Shown: positions 19,927 to 30,196, numbered from the stretch's first letter. The stretch is DNA of 64,000 nt from Candida dubliniensis CD36 (GCF_000026945.1 NC_012861.1:2225090-2289089); one strand, 5' to 3'. A program made the numbers and translations. Notes: generated by a model from the letters alone, not told the origin.

Positions 19927-20037
19927 TGTTGATTGAATGTGTTATTAATAAAAAAAAATGACGTTACAACCATTTGTCAAAAAAAAAAAAAAATTAGTGA
20001 TGAAAGTTAAAAAAATTTTTTTTTTGTTGCTTTTCAT

Positions 20038-20047
20038 GTCACGTGAC
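20038..20047. promoter_or_regulatory. Cbf1-type E-box palindrome in the TIF11/CTK3 promoter
   Basis: GTCACGTGAC is a perfect 10-bp palindrome containing the RTCACGTG site of Cbf1. It lies 112 bp upstream of TIF11 and 86 bp upstream of CTK3. In C. albicans Cbf1 is known to sit at ribosomal and translation genes together with Tbf1, so regulation of TIF11 is the likelier role. Confidence 0.7.
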
Positions 20048-20132
20048 AATATAACCAATTGCTTCTAAAGAACAGGCTCCTCAAATTTTTTTTTTTTTTG
20101 CTACTTCTTGCTACTTTCATTAACCAACTATC

Positions 20133-21005
20133 ATGGATTCGTTCGATGCTGCTAACCAATTGCTGCAAATGCTTCGTAATTTGTCGCCGCAACTACAACA
20201 TTTGAGCAAAGCAGCATACTTTGCATTAAAGAATTCCGACAAAGAAGACTATTTATTGCCAACAATATTAGATGTGATAAACGACAGACAATTACCTACA
20301 AGTATCAAAGCAAATATACTACAGTTTATTGACTTGTTGATAATCGAATCACTTAGTCTGGATAAGCATAGGCAAGCATATGTGCAGGGTTTGAAAGATA
20401 ATTTGCCTTTGATTATAACGGAAGTAACATATAACAAATCGAATTTGTACAGCACTTATTTGAGTTTAATTAATATATCTCAACACTTTAAAATGGATTG
20501 TCGTGGATTTGTGTCGCAGTTTGATTCCAATTTGTTGACAGATAAAGACATTGATCGGATTAAGAAGAATGAAGAGTTTACCAAACCTGACATTAACGAT
20601 GATGACCCGTTGGTGCGATCATGGAAAATACTCTTGCAGTGCAAACAAGAATGCCAGTTTGAAAGAGCCAAGTTATTGGAACATTCCGAGTACGTCGACG
20701 ATATTGTTGATGAAGGCCTGTTGTTTAATATTCGAGAAAAATCAAACCCTTCGACGACGTTGTTATCAAAACGTCATATTCTTGTGCGCATGGAGGACGA
20801 CAGAGAAGCGCACAAACGGTCGAAAGAGAATTTCTGGGTGGTTAATCGAGACAAGGACAAGGGCAACTACATCACTGAGGATGAGTTTGTTGACCATTAC
20901 TGGAACAAGTTCCAGCCGTTAACCGATCAAGAAAACAAAGAGTTCCTCAACTCGTTGCAAGAATTGAATGGGATTGTAGAAAATAGCTATAAAGACAAAT
21001 ACTAA
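20133..21005 (+). CDS. CTK3: CTD kinase subunit gamma (Ctk3)
   Basis: A 290-residue protein, close to yeast Ctk3 (296). The N-terminal 140 residues form the CID-like helical domain: DAANQLLQMLRNLSPQLQHLSKAAYFALKN, then YLLPTILDVINDRQLPTSIKANILQFID. A C-terminal helical part follows that in yeast holds Ctk2. CTDK-I (Ctk1-Ctk2-Ctk3) phosphorylates Ser2 of the RNA polymerase II CTD during elongation. The start is the ATG at 20133, just after a T-rich leader. Its stop TAA (21003-21005) overlaps the TPS3 stop. Confidence 0.9.
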   Translation: MDSFDAANQLLQMLRNLSPQLQHLSKAAYFALKNSDKEDYLLPTILDVINDRQLPTSIKANILQFIDLLIIESLSLDKHRQAYVQGLKDNLPLIITEVTYNKSNLYSTYLSLINISQHFKMDCRGFVSQFDSNLLTDKDIDRIKKNEEFTKPDINDDDPLVRSWKILLQCKQECQFERAKLLEHSEYVDDIVDEGLLFNIREKSNPSTTLLSKRHILVRMEDDREAHKRSKENFWVVNRDKDKGNYITEDEFVDHYWNKFQPLTDQENKEFLNSLQELNGIVENSYKDKY

Positions 21006-24000
21006 CTGTTTAATATACAAAGCAATTCATTAATACCTCTTACTCCATACGTAGCAGCAGTCTTTGTTTCTTCGTTTGATGATGATATTAAAGTAACCGT
21101 CAAACTTCTGATGTCATTTTTCAAACTATTCACATACTCGTAGTTTGCCTCATCAATAGATGTGAGCCCGCCACTGTAAAGAACAGCAGCAAGTTCATGG
21201 TCACTTGAAGGTATATCATCTTTCATTGATTGCTGGAACTCGTTTATATGTGACACAACATACTTTTGGTCGAGATTAGAGTTGTGACACGAAAGGACAA
21301 GCCGAATAGCTTTCAAGCTTATTTGATCCTTTTGGACAATTACCAGGTTTCTCACCAAGGTGGCATGTATTCCATTGTGTTCATATAGCGTGTTGATGTG
21401 TTGAATTGTTTCACCCATTGTATCTAAAGATCTCTCTCGATCTTCAGAAAAAGACTTTCCAGCATGGAAACGAACTGTTGCGTCCAAAGCTTCACAAAAT
21501 GATCCTGGCAACCTTTCTACTTTTGACTCAACAAGCTTCACAATTTCTGGCATCCAGCTATTCAACTCGTCTTTGTCGGCTAATGATATCCAATTCTTGG
21601 CACCAATAAGTTTGACAAAATTCCCATTTTCTGCAATAAGACCGATTTGAGGATATCTCTTGAACATAATATCCAAGTCCGACCGTTGCAAATAAGACAA
21701 CAAGTAAACTAAAGTGCTTTGAGATTCCACCAAGTCAGACAATAACTTCACTAGTCTCGAAGGATCAATAACGTTAACTTTGCCTGAGGCAGAACCAGCA
21801 TTATTGCCTCTTGTATTTGCAACAGCTGATGAAATCTCCAAGGCAAGAATAATCAACCTTTTACCACCCACACCACGCCAATTCTTGAATGCGTTTTTTG
21901 TAAATGGAATTAGATTGCCACTCTTTTTATGGTCGATTTTCCAGGAGTTATCAATCGAGTTCAAGCAACTGGTAACCCAGTGTTTCGAATCGTGTGTAAG
22001 AACAATTTGATTACAATTGTGCCAGCGTAACTCTTTTTCACCAACAGACATTGTCAACAGGATTTTGATGGTTTCTGAAAACTTTTTAATATCCCATGGG
22101 TTAATCAAAATTGCCCCTTGTCCCTTACACAGCAACAAGTTAGACGATCCGGTGAATTCTGAAAGCATCAACGGAGACTTTTTATCTTCATTAGCAGTGA
22201 TAAACTCATGGCAGGTTAAATTCAACCCCTCTCTCATAGAACTAACCACAAAGACATCTGCCTCACATAATAACGCCAAGTACTGATCAAAACCAATATC
22301 TCGTTGTAATAATACCACCGGTTGTGTAACTGAAATATTCTCGGGCATCGAGTTGATTCTCGAAACAATCTTCATAATCTCCAGCTCATAATCGGGATCC
22401 TGAGCTGATCCAATGCATATCTGGATTAATACTGTACTCTCAATGTATTCCGGGTTATCTATCAAAAACATTTCATAAGCCAAAAGCTTTTGCTTGATTC
22501 CTCTTAACTTGTCCAACTTATCTCTACTGACAATCAAATGCTGATCTTTCCATCTTTCCTTAATCAAGCCCCGCCACTCTGCGACTTGTGCTGAATGTAC
22601 TTTTTCTCTGACGGAAAACGCATCTATACCAACGGGAATAGTGCTTGTCACAGTAAAGTTTCCCTGGTAATTGACTCCCAGTTCACTTGTGTCGGCCAAT
22701 AACAACCGATTACACGTCTGCAAAAAATGACGAACGTATTCATTAGTTTGGAAACCTATTGAGTTTGCACCCAACATACCTTCCAACAATTGATTTCTTT
22801 GAGCAAAACAACGGAAAACCTCTGACGAAGGGAAAGAAACATGCAAGAAAAATCCGATTTTTGCATCAGGCAACTTATCACGAACCATCTTGGGAACTAA
22901 TAACAAGTGGTAGTCATGAATCCATACAGTTGTCTCTTTATCCTTCACGTTGTTGTATGTATCTACTACTTTATCTGCAATCAATTGGTTCATTAGCACA
23001 TAATGCTCCCACGAATGGTCTTCAAACGCTTTGGATTTAGGGTCATCGGGGATCTGATAATGCAACGTTGGCCACAAAATTTGTTTACAGAATGACTTGT
23101 AATGACCTTCAAACGTGACGTCGTCGGGGAACACCGCCTCACAATCGTAGTCTGCGGACAATTTTTGCGAAATTTCAGATTTAACTCGTAGCGGCACATC
23201 GTCGCTTGGCATGGCAACAATACCGACCCATTTTGCTTTATCCATAATTCCTGAGTCAATTGAGATATTTACTGCCTTTGTCAAAGAACCATTACCATTG
23301 TCTGGTCGAACAATGGACCATGGGGCAACATCAAAAATGTTTTTTTCGAAAAGAAATTGTGATTCGACTCCTGGTCTGGAGAACCCACCAAACGGAGCCA
23401 AATTTGATTTACCATGCACCATATCCTGGAAATTTTGATCAAAATCATCTTCCAAGCTCGAAGGCAATATAACAGGGCTGCTCTCAGCAGTACCATCCTC
23501 AGACATCAATGAGGTAGCACTACTGTTTCCGTGAAACGTGAACATTGCTTTACTAAATGAGCTCCGGCCTCGGTTCAATGGAGGTGGCGCTAGTGGTTTC
23601 GTGACACGTGCCAAGTTGGGAGTCGAATTTGCCAAGTTAACTTGTGATCTGCTAAATCCTGGAAGACCCATATCTTCGTTTGGTTTTTTGGAATCAACAA
23701 CAGAACTATCCATTTTACTGATTTTTGATATTGGCTGAATAAACTGATGTTCTGACTTGGCAGAGCTTCTTCTATTGTAGAAGAACCCTTCTGGGGTGTC
23801 GGAACGTTCAAATTGCTTATTGTCTGGAATAACAGCTGCAGGTCTTGGTTGTTTTGATAACGAAGGGAGAATAGACAATTGTGCCGATGACGCAGTTGTA
23901 CTTGGCGTTGAAGTTGATTGAGCAGGAGCTGTTGTGTCTTGCTGCGGAATCGATTGCACTTCCGCAGTATCAATCTCAAAATGAACTGTATAGGGTAAGA

Positions 24001-24078
24001 ATCTAGGTAATGTGTTAGTATGAAATTGAATTTGAGCATATACAAATATACATACAAAGATGCTATAATTACTGTCAT
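21002..24078 (-). CDS. TPS3: Trehalose synthase complex regulatory subunit (Tps3/Tsl1), spliced
   Basis: Two exons: 24078-24056 and 24002-21002, giving 1007 residues. The long frame alone has no ATG (it begins with GTG), but the small exon supplies MTVIIASL, which splices onto FLPY. The ASLFLPY start is the one found in yeast Tsl1 and Tps3. A disordered Ser/Pro-rich region (to about residue 220) precedes a GT20-like domain (WIHDYHLLLVPKMV, then SFPSSEVFRCFAQR, then VSRDKLDKLRGI). The C-terminal phosphatase-like domain reads LIILALEISS where Tps2 has the DxDGT nucleophile motif, so it should be catalytically dead. That fits a regulatory subunit which stabilises the Tps1/Tps2 complex. The stop overlaps CTK3. 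Confidence 0.92.
24003..24055 (-). other. Spliceosomal intron of TPS3 (53 nt)
   Basis: On the minus strand the donor is GTATGT (24055-24050), the branch site is a perfect TACTAAC (24020-24014) and the acceptor is CCTAG ending at 24003. Splicing joins TT to A at phase 2 and creates a leucine codon. The alternative acceptor CAG about 15 nt further on would run into TGA within three codons. Confidence 0.93.
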
Positions 24079-24403
24079 TAGATCAATTGGGCTTTGGTGT
24101 AGTAGGGAGAAAGAAAAAAAAAAAGAAAAAAGAAGGAAGGAGGGTGGTTGGCTTTATATTTTTTTTTTTTTTTTTTTTTTTGGTTGTCCTTGTGGGTATT
24201 GCTCTTTTGCTACCCCCTAGTTGTGATCACAATATACTACCTACAACACACCAAAGCATTGCACGGAATTGTTTTCCGTAGTTAAATATATTATTTAGCA
24301 CGGTTCCTAGTGAAGCTGAACCCCCCCCCCCCCCCTTGTGATCTGAACTATACAAATACAAATAATAATAATAATACAGGGTTACCACGTGATGGCTAGT
24401 CTA
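24079..24403. promoter_or_regulatory. TPS3 upstream region with STRE-like site, T tract and C15 run
   Basis: This 325-bp spacer lies between the TPS3 start and the TAF8 stop. It holds a long T tract (about 24161-24180), CCCCT at 24214-24218 (the stress response element core used by trehalose genes in yeast), a run of 15 C residues at 24321-24335, an AAT microsatellite at about 24361-24375, and CACGTG at 24386-24391. No gene is seen. The C15 run is very unusual in this AT-rich genome. Confidence 0.6.
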
Positions 24404-25597
24404 TCACGCAACAATGTCCATATCATCCGACGATATGTCAGATACGTCTTCAGAAAGCGGGGGGTTAAGTTGTTGTAAGGCTTTTCCGTCAGAACTTTGT
24501 ACAACAACCAAATTCCGGCTTTCCCTCTCGTTGTCACTAGCATCAAAATTCAATTCTTTTTCTTCCTGTTCACTCTCACTTTCACTTTCCAGTTGGTTTA
24601 TTGCTGGGAAGTTAAATGATATGGACTCGTTTTGTTTCTGCAATTCTTGTTCCCGTCTGGCATTTTCTTCTATTTGACGTTTGAGTTTTTGTTCTTTGAG
24701 TTTTTCGGTATTTCGTACCGACATTATCACATTCTTGAACCCGTCCGATAAGACATCCTCAAAATATTTTTTAACTTCTGGGGTTGGCTCGATTGTGGAG
24801 TATGGCGAATAGTACATTTCTGCTTTCATAAAAATGTTCTCTTCTCTTGTTTTCCGTTTAGTTTCTAAATTTCTATGCCTTTTGATTTGGAGTTGTTTTC
24901 TCATTCTTGCATACTCGACAATATCAAACTTGAAATCCTCACTATTTTTCGTCTTTGCATCTGTAGTCGCTATTGGTAAGTTTGTGGTGTCGTTGACAGA
25001 TGTGTTTGGGTCCAACTCCGCTAGTTCTTGTTCAAACTTCTGTCTCCATTCAATATCATCATATTCTATCAATTTGTACAAAGATGTTTCTGTCATTCTT
25101 GATTCTTCTACCAATTTCATTCGTAATTTCTTTAAATCAGTTAGTGTTTCCATGTACTCCGGGGTTGATTGGTAGGTATAATCTGGAGGTAGATCTGGTA
25201 AATAAGATGGGATATAGCTTGGTTTGACATTTAATCTAGGCACAAGTTCTGTGATTGACGATTGGTCAAAGAATGGACGCGATTGTTCGTTGATTGGTTC
25301 TTCGACCAACAGGTCTAACAATGACGTTAGTTGTTTTCGATAGGTAAACTTCTTGCTTAGTTCGATTTCCTGTATTAGCTCATTTGTTGAAATGTGTTTT
25401 AGCTTTAGCAATAGCTTGATATCAGATATAGATGGCTGTTGTCTCCTTTGTATGCGTGTATACTTTGAAAGATCCGCTGAAAGTTCATTAATATATTGTA
25501 AGGTAAGTTCTGTTAATTGATCAAGAAACTGTTCAGTAAAAGTGTAGTTTCTTGTTTCAAGCAAGGTTCCTACTATGCTTTCTAGTACCGTATCCAT
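24404..25597 (-). CDS. TAF8: TFIID subunit TAF8
   Basis: A 397-residue protein. Residues 1-85 form a histone-fold-like domain (LESIVGTLLETRNYTFTEQFLDQLTELTLQYINEL). At about residues 130-160 is the TAF8 C-terminal signature: PSYIPSYLPDLPPDYTYQSTPEY. The rest is charged coiled coil with an acidic C-terminus. In yeast TAF8 pairs with TAF10 through the histone fold and joins the TFIID core with TAF2. It is shorter than yeast Taf8 (510). The start is the ATG at 25597. It is transcribed in the same direction as DSK2, 166 bp downstream of the DSK2 stop. Confidence 0.85.
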   Translation of the reverse strand: MDTVLESIVGTLLETRNYTFTEQFLDQLTELTLQYINELSADLSKYTRIQRRQQPSISDIKLLLKLKHISTNELIQEIELSKKFTYRKQLTSLLDLLVEEPINEQSRPFFDQSSITELVPRLNVKPSYIPSYLPDLPPDYTYQSTPEYMETLTDLKKLRMKLVEESRMTETSLYKLIEYDDIEWRQKFEQELAELDPNTSVNDTTNLPIATTDAKTKNSEDFKFDIVEYARMRKQLQIKRHRNLETKRKTREENIFMKAEMYYSPYSTIEPTPEVKKYFEDVLSDGFKNVIMSVRNTEKLKEQKLKRQIEENARREQELQKQNESISFNFPAINQLESESESEQEEKELNFDASDNERESRNLVVVQSSDGKALQQLNPPLSEDVSDISSDDMDIVA

Positions 25598-25763
25598 GAT
25601 GTTTTTGGTGAAAAGACAGAATTGGAGAAATACTTCAACTCAGCTTGGTTTTTTTTTTTTTGTTTATTTTTTTTTTTTTTTTGCGAGTATTTGGCCAACC
25701 AGACACTTCAACTACACTCTCTACCAGTAAGTATGTTTATTTCTTCTACAAACAACAATAGTC

Positions 25764-26741
25764 CTAATTACCTCCTAACAAATACTCAATTGCACCTTGA
25801 ACACTACCACCAGTTCTTCTTAATGCTTCTACATTCCTATCGAAATCATAAAACCCCATATCGTTCAATTGTCTCAATTGACTTTCATATCTTTCTTCTG
25901 GTGGTCTGTTGTCTACTGGAGCAGGCGCGGCTGCAGGGGCAGCACCTCCAAATAATGCCAGAGGATCAATTGGTGGAATTCCATTAGGAAACAAATTTGC
26001 AAATGGGTTAGCAGGTGCTCCATTATTGCCACTTTCGCCAGTAGTAGGATTGGCACCTGGGGCAGGGAATGCATTAGTTTGCCCCGCATCACCTCCTCTC
26101 ATTTGCATCATACTTCTTAGCATTTCCGGGTTCGACATCATTTGTCTAAATAATGGACTTTGTAACATTTCTCTGACTTGAGGACCCATGGCTCTCAATT
26201 GAGGATTCTGTTGGATCATAAAATCTAGCATTTGAGGATCTGATAACATTGCTTGCATTTGTTGTTGGAAAACAGGATTTGACATCATGGAATTTAACTG
26301 CTCAGGGTCCGGTATGTTGCTGTTCATACCCCCATCAGGTCCAAACATGGATGCCGATGGTAATTGGCTGTATCCAGCATAACGTGCTCCAGTTAAGTCA
26401 GCTAGTGGGTTGAATGATCCTTGGCCTGCTGCTATGTTTGAAGGAACTGAAGCATTAGCTGGGGTGTTTGACAGCTGTGGTGCAGCAGCAGCAGCAGCTG
26501 CAGTGGTGGCAGCACTTTTAACCAAGTGGATAGTGTGTCCGGTTTGCACCTTGTAAGATGCAACGGTTTCAGTATCCTTCAATACCTTTCCTGAGTAGAT
26601 CAATCTTTGACTACCAGCAGGTATGTCAGACTTTTCCGCGACCAACTCCTTTAACTGGGAAACAGTGATCAGTGGATCAACTGTGACTTCGTATTTTTTA
26701 TCGCCAGACGATTTGATGGTAATAGTGATTGATTCAGACAT
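25764..26741 (-). CDS. DSK2: Ubiquilin-type shuttle receptor Dsk2
   Basis: A 325-residue protein with the three-part ubiquilin layout: an N-terminal ubiquitin-like domain (residues 1-75, ITITIKSSGDKKYEVTVDP through GHTIHLVK), STI1/heat-shock-chaperonin repeats (about 130-215, with LNSMMSNPVFQQQMQAMLSDPQ and the FRQMMSNPEMLRSMMQM segment), and a C-terminal UBA domain (about 282-325, LRQLNDMGFYDFDRNVEALRRTGG). The UBA binds ubiquitin chains and the UBL binds the proteasome. Linkers are Ala/Pro/Gly-rich, with an alanine run at residues 76-88. The length matches yeast Dsk2 (373) after allowing for shorter linkers. Confidence 0.95.
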   Translation of the reverse strand: MSESITITIKSSGDKKYEVTVDPLITVSQLKELVAEKSDIPAGSQRLIYSGKVLKDTETVASYKVQTGHTIHLVKSAATTAAAAAAAPQLSNTPANASVPSNIAAGQGSFNPLADLTGARYAGYSQLPSASMFGPDGGMNSNIPDPEQLNSMMSNPVFQQQMQAMLSDPQMLDFMIQQNPQLRAMGPQVREMLQSPLFRQMMSNPEMLRSMMQMRGGDAGQTNAFPAPGANPTTGESGNNGAPANPFANLFPNGIPPIDPLALFGGAAPAAAPAPVDNRPPEERYESQLRQLNDMGFYDFDRNVEALRRTGGSVQGAIEYLLGGN

Positions 26742-26906
26742 TGTTGTTTAGTGGTAATAAAGAGTATTCAACAACAAAATCAGAATTTTTTTTTTTTTTT
26801 TTTTTGCCATTCGGAAAACGTTCGAATAGGACACACAAAAAAAAAATGTCGCACAATGTATATATATAATTGAAGCTTTCCTACAATACTTTTTTTTTAT
26901 ACAAAC

Positions 26907-28202
26907 TCAAGATTTAGGAAGTACTTCGACTCTCCAGCCACATGCAATACAACTGTAACCCTCTATACCGTCTTCAAAAGTTTCTTTTCCTTTACTTTGC
27001 ATGAGTGTCCATTCACCCTTAGCAGGTATTTTTTTACACTTGTCATTCAAGCATCTAGCCTTTGTCTTTTTATATCGTAACCCACACGAATTGCACAATT
27101 GGCCTTGTTTAATAGACCAGGATGGTCTCCAGCATGGCGATTGATCTGATCCACACGATATGCATACCCTTGGTGCATGTTGATGGTGATGGTGTTTTGG
27201 TGGTGATTTCAATAGATCCGATCTAGACTTTTTAGCAGATGGAGGTGATATTGGAATAAATTTATGTGTAGCAATTGGTGGTGGTGGTGGTGGAGGAGGA
27301 GTTTGTTGTTGTTGTGAATGTGGGTGGTAATATGCTGGGGCTTGTGGTGTGGTGTAAGAAGAAAAATGTGAAATTGGAGGTGCTGGCACCGGTAACGGTC
27401 CTTGTACTGGCAAGGGGTGTTTTTGATGTGGTTGCAATGGAGGGAGCTGGCGCTCTTTCAATTGTAATAATGATTCAGCAGCCAACTCTAGATATTCAGG
27501 ATAGTTTTTAACATCATTCAAGTATGTTTTATTCAAATATGTGTAGTTTGATTCGTAGGGGAAATTTATTTTCTTCCCGTTGGCAATGGACAGTTGTTGG
27601 ATTTTTGAACTTAGTTTGGAATCAAAGCTTGGTTTTGCATGGTCATTGAGATAGTTGTATTGATTAAGATGGAAATGTTTTGACTCTTTGGCAATTTTAT
27701 CCAAAAGCCCGTACCTCCAATTTTCGTCATTTGGCTTGTATGTATCAAAGTAATCTAGAGACACAGTTGGCACTATCGGTTTCGGAGCTTTGGAAGTTAT
27801 TGGTGGTAAATTTAATGCATCGGAAATACTTGGTAATTTGATCTTTATGTTTTGTGGTGAGCTAATGGGTGATGCAACTGTCGCTATTGGTGATGATGAT
27901 GGAGATAATGGGCTGGAAAACTTTTTGTTTGGAGAAAGAGATCGTGCTCTTAAGTTGCTGGTAGGCTTGACTAAATTTGAAATCACCAACCTGCTAGCTC
28001 TGGTGGGTGTGACAGTTTCATATGGAGGAGAAGGAGGTGCAGTTCTTGCTCTTTTAGTGCTGATATTCAAGTCGTCACTATATGATCGCTTGCAAGCAGC
28101 AACTCTTAAGGTTTTAGCTTCTTGAAATAATTCGAAACTTCGAGATCTAGTGTGTGAAGGGCCTATATGATGATTAAACATGGCTGAATGGACTAGACTC
28201 AT
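26907..28202 (-). CDS. ASH1: GATA-type transcription factor Ash1
   Basis: A 431-residue protein from the ATG at 28202. A GATA-like zinc finger lies near the C-terminus: CISC, a 19-residue loop containing PCWRP, then [11 protein letters not shown] second cysteine cluster follows (CLNDKC, later CIACGW), a layout typical of Ash1. The middle is proline- and glutamine-rich, with a (CAC)n-like proline run at about 27277-27300. In C. albicans Ash1 acts in daughter cells and hyphal tips and its mRNA is moved by She3. The frame continues 18 codons upstream to a TTG at 28256 without an ATG, so either the start is at 28202 or the upstream codons are translated in another strain. The name rests on the zinc module and the neighbourhood. 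Confidence 0.85.
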   Translation of the reverse strand: MSLVHSAMFNHHIGPSHTRSRSFELFQEAKTLRVAACKRSYSDDLNISTKRARTAPPSPPYETVTPTRASRLVISNLVKPTSNLRARSLSPNKKFSSPLSPSSSPIATVASPISSPQNIKIKLPSISDALNLPPITSKAPKPIVPTVSLDYFDTYKPNDENWRYGLLDKIAKESKHFHLNQYNYLNDHAKPSFDSKLSSKIQQLSIANGKKINFPYESNYTYLNKTYLNDVKNYPEYLELAAESLLQLKERQLPPLQPHQKHPLPVQGPLPVPAPPISHFSSYTTPQAPAYYHPHSQQQQTPPPPPPPPIATHKFIPISPPSAKKSRSDLLKSPPKHHHHQHAPRVCISCGSDQSPCWRPSWSIKQGQLCNSCGLRYKKTKARCLNDKCKKIPAKGEWTLMQSKGKETFEDGIEGYSCIACGWRVEVLPKS

Positions 28203-29057
28203 ATCGTTGTTTTTGCTGTGAATATTATTATAGTGGTTATTTGGTAGCTTAGACAATGTGGACTACCTTTTTTTTTTTTAAGGTTCTTCGGAGTTTTGGG
28301 TTGTAAGTTAAAGCGAATGAAATAATCAAGTCTTTTTGGGGAGGTAGAATTCTTAAATAGGAATATTAATTAAATGCTTCTGGTGAGGAACCTCGTTTTT
28401 TTTTAAGGTGGGAAATGCGATAACGAACGACAAATTAAACGAATGTAAAAATAGATAAGGGGGGAGGTGGTTGTTGGAGAGATAAAAAAAAAAAAAGAGA
28501 TCCCAAATCGAAAATTTATCTTGCTATTTATATTAGAATGAAAATCAGACATCCTGTTATTGCAAGCAATTTTTGATTGATCCAAGAATCAAGGTACAAG
28601 CAGGTGAAAATGTTCTTTATGATTTTGGGCAAGCCACTTTTCAATCAGATCAAGCACAAGATCGTGTAATTTTCCTGATTCAGAGAGAAATTATCTTAAT
28701 TAGGTTGTAATAACCAGCACGTATCACAAATTGTGGGTAGTAAAGACAAAATCAGACACAAAACAATTTTTTTTTTTTTCTTTCGATCCAAATTTAGCCA
28801 GCACCTAAAACAGTGGTCATAGAAGTAATTGAGATTAGCTTTGACCTAGGTCAACTTTAACCTTGTTTTGGAAAGGGTGGTGGCCTGCCTAAGTATACCA
28901 CACTGTCTGTGTGGGTAACAAAATCAAAATTCTTGTTTCCACCAAGCGAGGAGATCAAATGCGAGTGGGCTGGCTAGAAAATGGTACATGCTGGTGAATC
29001 TACTTTCTTTGATTTTTATTATCAGGGTCTTTCTACATAATTATAACAAACCTAACC
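28203..29057. promoter_or_regulatory. Long ASH1 upstream region
   Basis: This 855-bp spacer holds no gene that I can support. It contains several A/T tracts (28268-28280, about 28486-28496, 28767-28780), and a perfect 6-bp stem CCACAC/GTGTGG with a 5-nt loop at 28898-28914. The length suggests a heavily regulated promoter and/or a long leader, in keeping with cell-cycle-controlled ASH1. Confidence 0.5.
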
Positions 29058-29246
29058 TCAATCCTTGTGTTCTCTAACTTCATCTTCAGCTTTATGTTCG
29101 ATGTTTTGTCCGGCAATGCCTCCAGCAACACCACCAACAATATGGCCAACACCGCCAACATGTAATTTATCAGCAACTTTGTTACCTGCAATTGACCCAA
29201 CAACTGAGGATGCAATATCTTTAGCCATGTTTCCTTTATCTGACAT
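29058..29246 (-). CDS. Small glycine-zipper protein
   Basis: A 62-residue protein from the ATG at 29246. The core (residues 10-48) is a run of small residues with regularly spaced glycines: SSVVGSIAGNK, then VGGVGHIVGGVAGGIAGQ. This is a glycine-zipper pattern typical of small membrane-inserting or stress-induced proteins. The tail is charged (EHKAEDEVREHKD). A strong TATA box 70 bp upstream suggests stress-inducible expression. I know no function for it. The overlapping frame at 29033-29215 is a shadow. Confidence 0.75.
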   Translation of the reverse strand: MSDKGNMAKDIASSVVGSIAGNKVADKLHVGGVGHIVGGVAGGIAGQNIEHKAEDEVREHKD

Positions 29247-29315
29247 TTTGAAGTTTTTTTGTTTTGTTTTGTTTGTAGTTGTTTGGTGAAATAGAAATGT
29301 AGAGATTGGAGGTGC

Positions 29316-29325
29316 TATTTATATA
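29316..29325 (-). promoter_or_regulatory. TATA box of the glycine-zipper gene
   Basis: TATATAAATA on the minus strand, 70 bp upstream of the ATG at 29246. It is a near-perfect TATA element, which in yeasts marks highly regulated stress genes. Confidence 0.65.
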
Positions 29326-29584
29326 ACTTACTCACGAAACTTTAAGATTGCTATCAGTTTCAGTTGTAATTTTTATGTGCAGGAAATAGACATGTGTACT
29401 AATCTATAAATGTAAATCCCACAACGGTATGATGGAGGCATGGAAGAGTGGAGATATACTCGAAGAGTAGAGGTGTAGTTTCGAGTTGAGAGTTTGGTAT
29501 GAAGCTTGGTGATGAGAAAAAAAAAAAAATACAGAAAAAAAAAAAATTTGTCCTTGAATCATCAAGACCCATCTACTAACCACG

Positions 29585-30187
29585 ATGAATCAAGACCCAA
29601 GTAAGTAAACAAATGGAGTAGCATCTATGCAAAAGTATATTGACTAACACCGTGAAGCACAACAACTAGAGCCGTTTCTTAAACGATTTCTTGCATCGTT
29701 GGATTTACTGTACACCCAGCCAACATCACAGCCATTCCCCAACGTTGAATCGTATGCAACCCAGCTAGGATCAAATTTAAAACGGTCAAGTGCAATTATA
29801 GTGAATGGTCGGCCCATAATACCGAGCCCACAAGAAGACTGTAAATTGCAGTTTCAAAAGAAATGGTTACAAACTCCATTATCGTCGCATCAATTGACAA
29901 GTTATGACGGACACTTAATTCCAGGCACTGGGACTTTTGTCGTTCATTTTTCAGCAAAAGTAAGATTTGATCAAAGTGGAAGAAATAGGTTAGGTGAGTC
30001 TGCCGACTTGTTTCAGGAGAATAATTCAATTGTCACCAAAACGAACCAAAGGCCTATTTGGGGGTCATGGTTTGGTGTGGACGTGAATTTGGTTGTTGAC
30101 GAAAACGTTGTGCAAGACGGAGAGATTATAAACAGTATGGATTATAGATTTACCTATGTACCCAACGATAGCATTATAAAAGTCTAA
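29585..30187 (+). CDS. MTR2: mRNA export factor Mtr2, spliced
   Basis: Two exons, 29585-29600 and 29658-30187, giving 181 residues. The long frame alone starts with TTG after a TAA; splicing supplies MNQDP and a split threonine codon and continues QQLEPFLKRFLASLDLLY. Mtr2 is an NTF2-like protein that pairs with Mex67 to carry mRNA and pre-60S particles through nuclear pores. The recognisable parts are the N-terminal helix, GTGTFVVHFSAKVRFDQSG, and WGSWFGVDVNLVVDENV. The C. albicans Mtr2 crystal structure is the reference. It converges on the phosphodiesterase gene, with 9 bp between stops. Confidence 0.95.
29601..29657 (+). other. Spliceosomal intron of MTR2 (57 nt)
   Basis: Donor GTAAGT (29601-29606), branch site TGACTAAC (29641-29648) and acceptor AAG ending at 29657. 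Exon 1 contributes 16 nt. Joining A to CA makes a Thr codon and removes the in-frame TAA at 29645-29647. Confidence 0.93.
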
Positions 30188-30196
30188 AGTATACGA

